The notes beneath the pieces were generated by a model. The model saw only the letters and a list, made by a program, of their open reading frames with translations, ran no database searches and had not been told where the DNA came from. Below are positions 51,569 through 59,817 of a stretch of DNA of 64,000 bases, piece by piece. Within the stretch, counting starts at the first letter, position 1. Every line of letters begins with the position of its first letter. The stretch comes from JADGRF01 sp035274465 (GTDB taxonomy: Bacteria > Myxococcota_A > Polyangia > Polyangiales > JAFGIB01), in the NCBI GenBank assembly GCA_035274465.1, contig DATEOF010000353.1:1-64000 (forward strand). Direction: 5' to 3'. A program made the translations under genes and the position numbers.

Positions 51569-51586
51569 GCGATGCATGCGCATCGC
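51569..51586. promoter_or_regulatory. Inverted repeat in the carbonic anhydrase / ABC transporter divergent region
   Basis: GCGATGC, ATGC, GCATCGC: seven-base perfect arms, within the 277-base spacer, nearer the carbonic anhydrase. A -10-like TATACT sits at 51692-51697 on the plus strand without a good -35. The repeat is a plausible regulator site for the pair. Confidence 0.35.
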
Positions 51587-51775
51587 GACAGACATGCGCG
51601 CGACCACGAGTCGCAACAATGCTCGGCTACGACTGACGATCGAGAGGCGTCGCGCGCGAGTCGAAACTGAAGCCACGAAACACGTCGTACATATACTTCC
51701 AGGCCACTGCATTCTTACCTCGTTTTGCTCGCCAGGAAATCTGGCTGAAAAGCGGCGCCGGTACTTCTGAGCACC

Positions 51776-53104
51776 ATGAAGAAGAAGCAACGGAAGACGC
51801 CCGATTTCTCACGCCGCGAGTTCTTGAAGCTGGGAGCGGCGGGCCTCGGTGTCGCCGGTGCGGGTGGTCTGCTCGGCGCATGCAGTGACGACAAGCCGAA
51901 GCCGGCCGAGCCCGCAGCGCCTGCCGCGCCGAGCGCGACCAGCACGCCGGCATCCACCAGCGCGCCCGAGACACCGGACATCCGCTTCGGCATGATCGCG
52001 CTGACCGATTGCTCGCCCATCGTGATCGCGCACGAGAAGGGCATGTTCAAGAAGTACGGCATCAACTCCACGGTCGTGAAAGGCGCGAGCTGGGCCGCGA
52101 TCCGCGACTCGCTCAGCAACGGCGACATCCAGGCCACGCACATGCTGATCGGGATGCCGATCGCTTCGACCATGGGCCTGCTCGGTTCACCCCAGGTGCC
52201 GATGATCATCCCCTGGATGATCAACCGGAACGGCCAGGCGATCACTATCAAGAGCGAGCTCAAGGGCAAGGTGGCCGCCGATCCCAAGGTGATCAAGCCG
52301 CTGGCCGAGGCGGCGAAGAAGGCCGGCACACCGATGACCTTCGCGATGACCTTCCCACCGGGAACCCACGCGATGTGGATGCGGTACTACCTGGGCGCGG
52401 GCGGCATCAATCCGGACAAAGACGTCGCGCTCGTGACCATCCCGCCTCCACAGATGGTCGCCAACATGAAGGTTGGCAAGATGGACGGCTTCTGCGTGGG
52501 CGAGCCCTGGGGTGCGCGCGCGATCGCCGACGGTATCGGCTACACGGCGATCACCACGCAGGAGATGTGGAAGGATCATCCCGAGAAGGTCTGCGCGTTC
52601 AAGGAAGAGTTTGCACAGAAGAACCCGAAGACGGTCAAGGCGGTCCTCAAGGCGTTGCACGAAGCCAGCGTCTGGCTCGACGACATGAAGAATCGCCCGG
52701 AGCAGGCGGAGCTCGTCTCCAGGCCGACTTATATCAATTGCCCGCCCGAGATCATCCTGGGCCGCTTGCAGGGGCACTACGACTACGGCGATGGCCGCAA
52801 GGCCGAAGATCCCAACTACATGATCTTCAGCCAGCGCAACTGCAACTACCCGCAGCCGAAGTACCTGAAGTGGTGGCTCAGTCAGTTCCGGCGTTGGGGC
52901 ATGGTGCCGCAGCCACCCGACTACGAAGGCATCGCCAAGCGCGTGATGCGCACGGACATCTACGAAGAGGCCATGAAGGAGCTCGGCGTAACCCACGGAG
53001 GCATGAACAACGATCCCGAGACCCTGTTCGATGGCGTCACGTTCAACCCGAGCGACCCCGAGGGTTATGCGAAGTCGTTCACGGTCAACAACTTGAACGC
53101 GTGA
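51776..53104 (+). CDS. NrtA/CmpA-type substrate-binding lipoprotein
   Basis: 442 aa. Signal with both a twin-arginine-like SRREFLKLG and a lipobox LLGAC, so likely Tat-exported and lipid-anchored; an Ala/Pro/Ser linker follows to about 68. The binding domain matches the NMT1_2/NrtA-CmpA family: FGMIALTDCSPIVIAHEKGMFKKYG, DGFCVGEPWGARAIADGIGY, TTQEMWKDHPEKV. These proteins bind nitrate or bicarbonate. Ligand choice depends on a few pocket residues that cannot be decided here; the divergent carbonic anhydrase favours bicarbonate. First of a four-gene ABC operon. Confidence 0.9.
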   Translation: MKKKQRKTPDFSRREFLKLGAAGLGVAGAGGLLGACSDDKPKPAEPAAPAAPSATSTPASTSAPETPDIRFGMIALTDCSPIVIAHEKGMFKKYGINSTVVKGASWAAIRDSLSNGDIQATHMLIGMPIASTMGLLGSPQVPMIIPWMINRNGQAITIKSELKGKVAADPKVIKPLAEAAKKAGTPMTFAMTFPPGTHAMWMRYYLGAGGINPDKDVALVTIPPPQMVANMKVGKMDGFCVGEPWGARAIADGIGYTAITTQEMWKDHPEKVCAFKEEFAQKNPKTVKAVLKALHEASVWLDDMKNRPEQAELVSRPTYINCPPEIILGRLQGHYDYGDGRKAEDPNYMIFSQRNCNYPQPKYLKWWLSQFRRWGMVPQPPDYEGIAKRVMRTDIYEEAMKELGVTHGGMNNDPETLFDGVTFNPSDPEGYAKSFTVNNLNA

Positions 53105-53113
53105 GGCGAAACC

Positions 53114-53905
53114 ATGAGTGCTAGCACGAAGACTTCCTTGCAGCGTTTCGTCGAAATCGCCCTGTTGCCGCTGGTCGGCGTGGCCTGTGTGATCGTGCTG
53201 TGGGCGTTGACCAGCGCCACCTGGGCGGAGAGCTTGCCGAGTCCGCTGAAGACCTGGGAAGCCAGCAAGATGTACGTGCTCAAGCCGTTCGAGAAGCGTG
53301 GCGAGCTCGATCAGGGCATCCTGCGCTTCACCTGGTATTCGCTGGTGCGCGTGGCCAAGGGCTACTCGCTGGCGCTCGCGCTCGGCACGCCTTTGGGCCT
53401 GTTGCTCGGCATCTCGAAGGCCTTCGACAAGAGCTTCGATCCGATCATCCAGATCTTGCGCCCGGTCTCGCCGCTGGCCTGGCTGCCGCTCGGCCTGGTG
53501 TTGTTCGGGAAGCCGGAGCCCGCGGGCATCTTCACGATCGCGATGTGTGCGATGTGGCCGACCGTGCTCAACACCGCGCTCGGCGTGCGTTCGATCCCCC
53601 AGGACTACGTGAACGTGTCGCGCGTGCTGCGGCTGTCGCGCAGCAAGATGCTGTTCAAGATCATGCTGCCGGCGGCACTGCCTTACATGTTCACGGGTTT
53701 CCGCCTCAGCCTCGGTATCGCCTGGCTAGTGATCGTGGCGGCCGAGATGCTGACCGGTGCGCCGGGCGTCGGCGGCTTCCTCTCGCAGGAGTACAACAGC
53801 CTGATCTACGAGCACCTCATCCTGTGCATCGTCACGATCGGCCTCGTCGGGTTCTTGCTCGATCGTCTGATGAGCATGGTCGAAGCCCGACTCAAGACAG
53901 CGTGA
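53114..53905 (+). CDS. ABC transporter permease, NrtB/CmpB type
   Basis: 263 aa with six predicted TM helices. LPSPLKTW in the periplasmic N-terminal loop and the EAA loop NVSRVLRLSRSKMLFKIMLPAALPYMFTGFRLSLGIAWL are typical of the nitrate/taurine/bicarbonate group (the loop contacts the ATPases). It starts nine bases after the binding-protein gene and ends nine before the first ATPase gene, so it is part of the operon. Confidence 0.92.
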   Translation: MSASTKTSLQRFVEIALLPLVGVACVIVLWALTSATWAESLPSPLKTWEASKMYVLKPFEKRGELDQGILRFTWYSLVRVAKGYSLALALGTPLGLLLGISKAFDKSFDPIIQILRPVSPLAWLPLGLVLFGKPEPAGIFTIAMCAMWPTVLNTALGVRSIPQDYVNVSRVLRLSRSKMLFKIMLPAALPYMFTGFRLSLGIAWLVIVAAEMLTGAPGVGGFLSQEYNSLIYEHLILCIVTIGLVGFLLDRLMSMVEARLKTA

Positions 53906-53914
53906 AGGAGCCGC

Positions 53915-54760
53915 ATGGCGATTCTCGAACTCAAGGGCGTGAGCAAGGGTTACGGCTCGGGCAGCGATCGGACGCAGGTCCTCTCGGGCCTCGAGCTGAG
54001 CATAGACAAGGGCGAGTTCGTCGCGCTGGTGGGCTACTCCGGAGCCGGCAAGACCACGTTGGTCTCACTGATCGCCGGCCTACTAGCGCCGGACACCGGC
54101 TCGCTGCACTTCGCAGGCAAGCCGGTGACGGGGCCCGGTCCGGACCGCGGCGTGGTCTTCCAGAACTACTCGCTGCTGCCCTGGCTGACCGTGTCCGAAA
54201 ACATCGCTCTGGCGGTGGACGCGATCTTCGTGAACGAGAGCGCGGAGCAGCGCCGCGAGCGCGTGGCGCGGAACGTGGCGCTGGTCAACCTCACGCCGGC
54301 CAAGGACAAGAAGCCGGGCCAACTGTCGGGCGGCATGCGGCAGCGCGTGGCGCTGGCCCGCGCGCTGGCGATGGAGCCCGAGCTCTTGCTGCTCGACGAA
54401 CCGCTGAGCGCGCTCGACGCGTTGACCCGCGCGACCCTGCAGGACGAGCTGGCGCGCATCTGCCGCGTCAGCGGCAAGACCATCTTCCTGATCACCAACG
54501 ACGTGGACGAAGGCATCCTGCTCGCGGATCGCATCATCCCGTTGAGCGCGGGCCCTGCGGCGACGCTCGGTCCCTCGATCGCCGTCGAGATCGAGCGGCC
54601 GCGCAACCGCAAGTCGCTCAACCACGACGAGCGCTTCAAGGCGATCCGCTCGGAGGTGATCGAATACCTGCTGGATTCCGCTGCCAAGAAGCGCGGTCGC
54701 GGTGCGGCGCCGTCGCCGCAAGCGACCGCGTTGACCCCGAGAGTGGAGCTCGCCCGATGA
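53915..54760 (+). CDS. ABC transporter ATPase, NrtC-like N-domain
   Basis: 281 aa. Walker A GYSGAGKTT, signature LSGGMRQRVALARAL, Walker B LLLLDEP, H-loop region replaced by ITNDVDEG (Asn where His is usual). Resembles the ATPase domain of NrtC/CmpC but lacks the fused binding-protein domain found in cyanobacterial NrtC, so a regulatory module is missing. Coupled by a 4-base ATGA overlap to the second ATPase. The H-loop change could reduce hydrolysis at one site, as in asymmetric ABC pairs. Confidence 0.9.
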   Translation: MAILELKGVSKGYGSGSDRTQVLSGLELSIDKGEFVALVGYSGAGKTTLVSLIAGLLAPDTGSLHFAGKPVTGPGPDRGVVFQNYSLLPWLTVSENIALAVDAIFVNESAEQRRERVARNVALVNLTPAKDKKPGQLSGGMRQRVALARALAMEPELLLLDEPLSALDALTRATLQDELARICRVSGKTIFLITNDVDEGILLADRIIPLSAGPAATLGPSIAVEIERPRNRKSLNHDERFKAIRSEVIEYLLDSAAKKRGRGAAPSPQATALTPRVELAR

Positions 54761-55611
54761 ACGCCACCGCCAAGTACCTCGAGATTTCCCAGGTCGCCAA
54801 GGCGTTTCCCGGCGAGCACGGACTGCAAGTCGTGGTCGAGGACTTCAACCTCAGCATGCGCCGCGGCGAGTTCGTGAGCATCATCGGCCACTCCGGCTGC
54901 GGCAAATCCACCGTGCTGTCGATGGTCGCGGGGCTGACCAGCACCACCGCGGGCGCGATGGTGCTGGCGGGCAAGGAGATCACCGAACCCGGCCCCGATC
55001 GCGGCGTCGTGTTTCAATCGCCCAACCTGTTTCCCTGGATGACCGCGCTCGAGAACGTGCGCCTCGGCGTCGAGCAGGTGCTCGTCCGCAAGACCCAGGC
55101 GGAGCAAAGCGAGGTCGCCAAGCACTACCTCGAGCTCGTCGGCCTCGGCGACTCGCTACACAAGAAGCCGCCGGCCCTGAGCCAGGGCATGCGGCAGCGC
55201 GTGGGCCTGGCGCGCGCGTTCGCGCTCACGCCCAACATGCTGCTACTCGACGAACCCTTCGGCATGCTCGACTCGCTGACGCGCATGGAGCTCCAGGATG
55301 TCCTGATCGAGCTCTGGGCCAAAGACAAGAAGACCGCGCTCATGGTCACGCACGACGTCGACGAGGCGCTGTTCCTCTCCGACCGCATCGTGATGATGAC
55401 GCAAGGCCCCCGCGCGCACGTCGGCGAAATCCTGTCAGTCCCCTTCGCGCGCCCGCGGACGCGTAAAGCCGTGTTGAGCGACCCCAACTACTACCCACTG
55501 CGCGAACGCATCATCGGCTTCCTGGAATCGCAGGAAGTGCGGCCCAAGGACACGACACCAGATCCCGAACCCGGCCCGATCCTCTTGCCCTTGCCGCAGG
55601 CTGAAGCTTAG
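54757..55611 (+). CDS. ABC transporter ATPase, NrtD-like
   Basis: 284 aa from the ATG at 54757 (GGAG nine bases upstream). Walker A GHSGCGKST, signature LSQGMRQRVGLARAF, Walker B MLLLDEP, and intact H-loop MVTHDVDEALFL. It pairs with the preceding ATPase to form a heterodimer. A C-terminal extension of about 40 residues is Pro/Glu-rich. The frame is open back to 53200 only as a shadow of the permease and first ATPase. Last gene of the operon; no terminator is evident before the next gene. Confidence 0.93.
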   Translation: MNATAKYLEISQVAKAFPGEHGLQVVVEDFNLSMRRGEFVSIIGHSGCGKSTVLSMVAGLTSTTAGAMVLAGKEITEPGPDRGVVFQSPNLFPWMTALENVRLGVEQVLVRKTQAEQSEVAKHYLELVGLGDSLHKKPPALSQGMRQRVGLARAFALTPNMLLLDEPFGMLDSLTRMELQDVLIELWAKDKKTALMVTHDVDEALFLSDRIVMMTQGPRAHVGEILSVPFARPRTRKAVLSDPNYYPLRERIIGFLESQEVRPKDTTPDPEPGPILLPLPQAEA

Positions 55612-55763
55612 CAGTACCAAGCAGGAGCGGCTGCGCCCGGAGATGTTCCTGTCCTCGGAGACGTCAGACAAAATCTCGCAACGCGATCGTGTTTCCGATC
55701 GATCGCACATTCGACGCGCAAGCGCTTGAAAACGAACTGTTAGGTTTGGTATTGCGCGATGCG

Positions 55764-57452
55764 ATGCGTATTGCAACTGTGTTCAACCAATCACAGCGCG
55801 TCAGCGCGCTTGCGCTGCTCGTGCTGTCCTCATGCGCCATGCAAGTCCCTGGCGACATGGACGACGAGCCCGTCGTCTCCGCGCAATACGCCGTCACCGC
55901 CAGCCACGACTTCCGGAATTGCTCGCTGTCCCAATTCACGAAGGCAAAACTCGCGCTCGACTCGATCAACTCGATGCTCGAAGACGGGCGACTGCTCAAG
56001 TGCGTGCTCAACGGCCAGTTCGCCGCGTATGAGTCTGGAACTTCGCCGGCGATTGCCGGCTATCCCGAACACCTACTGCGCGCGTTGCGCACGCAACAGA
56101 CTACCCTCGAGTGCGTCCAGGTCGGCCCCCCGACGGTCGATTCGAGCCAGCCGGAGTGGGTCAAGATTACAACATCCGATTGGCTCGCGGGCACGGCGCC
56201 GTTCAACCCCGTGGATATCGCCAACCTGATCGGATTGGTCACGCACGAGCTGGTGCATACCAAGGGCTACACCGATGGTCCGACGGCGACGCCGCTGCTG
56301 GCGGTCGGTGAAAACCCCGAGAACAATTTCATCGCCTCGAATCAGGTCGGTGACTGCGCCAACGCGATTCACGACCCGAACCGCGACGACCTCAGCACGA
56401 TCGGCGCACTGCGCGCGACCGACATGGCGGCGACCGGCGAGGTCGTGCTGGCGCCCGCCGGTGCCAACGGCGGCGGCACCAACCCGCAGCAACAGTGTGC
56501 GTCCAACGACTTCGCGGTCGGACTGACCGGACGCTCCAGCTCGAACATCGACGCGCTCGGCCTCGTGTGCGGTTCATCGACCACCACGCCGCAGGGCGGC
56601 AGTGGAGGCGGCGCCTTCACGTTGCGCTGTCCGACCGACCAGACGCTGGTCGGTGTGCACGGACGTGCGGACTGGACGCTGCAGCACATCGGACCGATCT
56701 GCGGCACGACCTCGGTGGTTCAGGCCGGCAACCTCTCGGATCTCGGCAACCGCAGCGGGACCGGCGGTGGCAACGTGAATCACTTCTTCCGTCGACTTTG
56801 TCCTGCCGGCCATGCGGTCAAAGGCGTCCGTCTGCGGACTGGCTCGATCGTCGACCGTTTGCAGTTGATCTGCCAGCGGATGAGCACGCCGCGCTCGATC
56901 AGCGTGCGCGAGCTCCCGAAGACATCGGGCACTGGCGGCGGCGAGATCCGCCTCGAGACCTGTCCATCGCGCAGTGCGATGTTCGGTCTGGTGTCGGACG
57001 TGAGGACCGATGAGGGCGTGAGGCGCTTGGCCGGCGTGTGCACACCGGTGTCGACGACGGCGCAGAACGGCGCGGTCACGGTGTCTCCGCCCCCGGCGCG
57101 GGCGCACATGATGTTGGGCGTGGGCAACCCGGCCGGCCGGAACGCCAACAACAAGTGGGTCCAAGACGAGTGCATCGATCCATCGACCGGCGCCCGAGGG
57201 CTCTTGATCGGCGTGTCGGTTCAGAGCAGCCCCTGGGTCCGTCGCATCCGCGCCATCTGTGTCAATGATCCGAATCGCTGGAGCCGCCAGCTGAGCACGC
57301 CGACGAGCAGCCTCGCCTGGCGCGGCACGGACTGGGATCCCGGCGCGCCGTTCGAGGTCCGCACCTGCCCCAGCGGAGAGTTCATGGTCGGCGCCCGCGT
57401 CAACAGCGGCGACTGGGTCGACTCGGTCGAAGTGCATTGCCGTCGGTTCTGA
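55764..57452 (+). CDS. Secreted HExxH protein with six two-Cys repeats
   Basis: 562 aa from the ATG at 55764, which puts a lipoprotein-like signal (LLVLSSCAM) at the N-terminus. The N-terminal half (about 50-250) contains HELVH in GLVTHELVHTKGYTDG, a zinc-metalloprotease-type HExxH. The rest holds six tandem repeats of about 50 residues, each with a Cys-Pro-like start and an ending such as IDALGLVC, LQHIGPIC, VDRLQLIC, VRRLAGVC, VRRIRAIC, VDSVEVHC, resembling jacalin/VMO-I-like beta-prism repeats. Likely a surface-anchored peptidase with a carbohydrate- or surface-binding tail. Family not firmly recognised; the protease call rests on the HExxH. Confidence 0.7.
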   Translation: MRIATVFNQSQRVSALALLVLSSCAMQVPGDMDDEPVVSAQYAVTASHDFRNCSLSQFTKAKLALDSINSMLEDGRLLKCVLNGQFAAYESGTSPAIAGYPEHLLRALRTQQTTLECVQVGPPTVDSSQPEWVKITTSDWLAGTAPFNPVDIANLIGLVTHELVHTKGYTDGPTATPLLAVGENPENNFIASNQVGDCANAIHDPNRDDLSTIGALRATDMAATGEVVLAPAGANGGGTNPQQQCASNDFAVGLTGRSSSNIDALGLVCGSSTTTPQGGSGGGAFTLRCPTDQTLVGVHGRADWTLQHIGPICGTTSVVQAGNLSDLGNRSGTGGGNVNHFFRRLCPAGHAVKGVRLRTGSIVDRLQLICQRMSTPRSISVRELPKTSGTGGGEIRLETCPSRSAMFGLVSDVRTDEGVRRLAGVCTPVSTTAQNGAVTVSPPPARAHMMLGVGNPAGRNANNKWVQDECIDPSTGARGLLIGVSVQSSPWVRRIRAICVNDPNRWSRQLSTPTSSLAWRGTDWDPGAPFEVRTCPSGEFMVGARVNSGDWVDSVEVHCRRF

Positions 57453-57495
57453 ACTGCTGGCCGGTCGCGTCGTACACCATCGCGTCCTGCGACGC

Positions 57496-58926
57496 TCACA
57501 TCAAAGGCGCGAGCAAGCGGCCGAGGTCTTCTGCGAGCGCGCGCGTGCGGCCTGGGCGCGGGAGCTCGCTGGCGCAGTCGACTAGCAAGCTCTGGAACCA
57601 CTGTGACAGCTGATCGATCTCGTCGGGCGAGTAGACGAAGACGGCGATCTCGTAGTCGAGGAACAGCGAGCGCATGTCGAGGTTGGCCGAACCGATTACG
57701 CCGATGTCGCCGTCGATGAGCGTCATCTTGCCGTGCATCATCGACGGCAGGTAGGGGCAGACCTTGCCGCCGATCTGTTCGATCTGGCGCAGGTAGCTGC
57801 CGCCCGCGATGTCTGCCGTCAGGTGGTTGGAACGCGCGGGCACGACCAGGCGCACGTCGACGCCGCGCCGGATCGCGAGCAGCAGCGCGCGCGTGATGCT
57901 CTCGTCGGGGATGAAGTACGGCGTGGCGATCCAGATGCGCTGTCGAGCCTGGAACAGTGCGGCCAACATCGCGTCGTAGTACGTGTCGAGCAACACATCC
58001 GGCCCGCTCGCCACGACCTGCAGGCGCGCCGTTCCGCGCGGCTCGGGCGAGAACTCGAGCGCGTCGGCGTTGCCGCTGTCGGCGGAGCTCGCGGCGAACT
58101 CCCAATCCGAGCGAAACACCGCGTGCAGGTGCACGACCGCCGGGCCCGATAGCGCCAGCGACAGATCACGCCAGCGCCCGGGTAGCGGCGTCGGGCCCAT
58201 GTACTCGCTGGCCAGGTTCATCCCGCCCAGCACCCCGCACTTGCCGTCGACCACGATGATCTTGCGGTGGTTGCGCAGGTTGGCCGGCCCGCGGAACGGC
58301 AGGCGCAACAGCGGCATGAAGACCGCGAGCTTGCCGCCGGCCCGCGTGAAGCGGTGCAGCGCGCGGCGGCTGGTACGAAACGCGAACAGGCCGTCCAGCA
58401 GCAGGCGCACGCGCACGCCTTCGCCGGCCTTGCGCGTCAGGATCTCGAGCACGGCGCTGCCCGTGTCGTCGTTGCCCAGGATGAACGTGGAGACGTCGAT
58501 GCTGCGCTCTGCGTGCTCGAACAGCTCGGTGATGTACTTGTACGCCGCCTCGCCGTCGGGCAGCAGCGCGAGGCCGTTGCCCGAGGTCGGTCGCGTGGCG
58601 CCGGAAGTCACCAGCACGCGCTCCACCGCATGTTGCGCCTCGCTGCCCACCCCCGCGCTACGCGTGCGCGGATACAGCGGTGCTTTGCGCGCGGCCAGGC
58701 GCCGATGCTTGCGGCCGCCGATCAGGAAGTACAGCGGAACGCCCACGTACGGCACGAGCACGATCGCGAGCAGCCACGCCATCGTGCTCGCGGGCGGCCG
58801 GTGCTCGCGCAGGATGCGCGACAGCAGGAACACGGCCAGCAGGAAGCCGAGCACCGAGAAGACGTGAGGAATGATCCACACGTCCACATCGTACGGCACC
58901 CAGATCGAGGCGAGTTCGTCAGGCAC
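57496..58926 (-). CDS. cls: Cardiolipin synthase (PLD type)
   Basis: 476 aa. Two N-terminal TM helices (PLDc_N: HVFSVLGFLLAVFLLSRIL and AWLLAIVLVPYVGVPLYFLIGGRK), then two HKD motifs: NHRKIIVVDGKCGVLGG and MHGKMTLIDGDIGVIGSANLD, both with His, Lys and Asp intact. Makes cardiolipin from two phosphatidylglycerols at the inner membrane. Starts four bases after the Fic-fold gene, so the two are co-transcribed. Confidence 0.95.
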   Translation of the reverse strand: MPDELASIWVPYDVDVWIIPHVFSVLGFLLAVFLLSRILREHRPPASTMAWLLAIVLVPYVGVPLYFLIGGRKHRRLAARKAPLYPRTRSAGVGSEAQHAVERVLVTSGATRPTSGNGLALLPDGEAAYKYITELFEHAERSIDVSTFILGNDDTGSAVLEILTRKAGEGVRVRLLLDGLFAFRTSRRALHRFTRAGGKLAVFMPLLRLPFRGPANLRNHRKIIVVDGKCGVLGGMNLASEYMGPTPLPGRWRDLSLALSGPAVVHLHAVFRSDWEFAASSADSGNADALEFSPEPRGTARLQVVASGPDVLLDTYYDAMLAALFQARQRIWIATPYFIPDESITRALLLAIRRGVDVRLVVPARSNHLTADIAGGSYLRQIEQIGGKVCPYLPSMMHGKMTLIDGDIGVIGSANLDMRSLFLDYEIAVFVYSPDEIDQLSQWFQSLLVDCASELPRPGRTRALAEDLGRLLAPLM

Positions 58927-58930
58927 GCAA

Positions 58931-59692
58931 TTAGAAGGAGTCTTCTTTTTGCCCGTGCAAGCGCTGGAAGTACCGAATGGTGCTGTGGAGCGAGTTTTCG
59001 AGCGCTTCCTGGACGATCGCCGAAGTCGCGTCGGCGGAGGTACGGAGCGCTTCGTAGTACCGCTGGCGATCGGTGGCGTGCAGGATCGCCGGCGGGTAAC
59101 CCTGACGCAGCAGCATCAGGTTCATCATCAGGCGCCCGACCCGGCCGCTGTGCTTCGGGTACGGGTACGCCTGCAGGAACAGGTAGTGCGCGCGCGAGGC
59201 GATGCGCGAGGCGTGCATGGTTCGCTGGGTCTCGTCGCTCTCGAGCCACTGCACGAGCGCCTTCATCTTGAGCGGGATCTTGTCCGGCGGCGTGATCTCG
59301 TGGAAGTACAGCCGGTGCAGCGGGATGTCCTTGCGGTACTTCGCCTCGAGCTCGTCCGGCGCCAGGATCACGTAGATCTGCTGGATCAGCTCGAGGTCGA
59401 CGGCGATCTTGGGGTCCGCCGCCGTCCGCCGCACGAAGTCGATCGCGCTCTTGTACTGGCGGATCTCGTCGTGCACGGGCAATAGCGCGCTGTCGCTCAC
59501 CGGCGCATTGCGCAGCGCGGCCACGAGCTCCTGCGGCTCGTAGACCACGCCCTCGATGGCGCTGTCGTGGTGGATCCACGACATGTCGAGCTTGCTCCGG
59601 TAGTCAGCGAGCGCTTCGGGCGAAGTCCTCGCCTCTAGCGCCCGCAGGCGCTCGACTCGCTCTTCGATGCTTCCGGACTTGGATGCCCGCAC
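58931..59692 (-). CDS. Fic-fold protein with degenerate catalytic motif
   Basis: 253 aa from a GTG with GGAC five bases upstream. Fic/DOC-fold features: an N-terminal HHDSAIEGVVYEPQEL (the inhibitory-helix region), YKSAIDFV, the LHRLYFHEITPPDKI flap, then the position of the catalytic motif HPFxxGNGRxxR reads YPYPKHSGRVGR (176-187). The essential His is Tyr176 and the GN is HS, while both arginines remain. AMPylation by the usual mechanism is unlikely. It is coupled to cls. It could be a pseudo-Fic binding protein or use another chemistry. Confidence 0.83.
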   Translation of the reverse strand: MRASKSGSIEERVERLRALEARTSPEALADYRSKLDMSWIHHDSAIEGVVYEPQELVAALRNAPVSDSALLPVHDEIRQYKSAIDFVRRTAADPKIAVDLELIQQIYVILAPDELEAKYRKDIPLHRLYFHEITPPDKIPLKMKALVQWLESDETQRTMHASRIASRAHYLFLQAYPYPKHSGRVGRLMMNLMLLRQGYPPAILHATDRQRYYEALRTSADATSAIVQEALENSLHSTIRYFQRLHGQKEDSF

Positions 59693-59817
59693 GCGTCGTC
59701 CTCTGGCCCCTGGCGCCCCGCAGGCATCCGGGACCTGTTAAAACGACTAGCAAGAAGCGCCCGACGCGTCAAATTTCGCGCGGCCAAGTAGGCGAAATAA
59801 TGTAGCAATTGGCCGTA

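Noticed and set aside
53200..55611. An 803-codon open frame across the ABC operon
   Set aside because: The first 519 codons are an Arg/Gly-rich shadow of the permease and first ATPase; the real protein starts at 54757 with a ribosome site.
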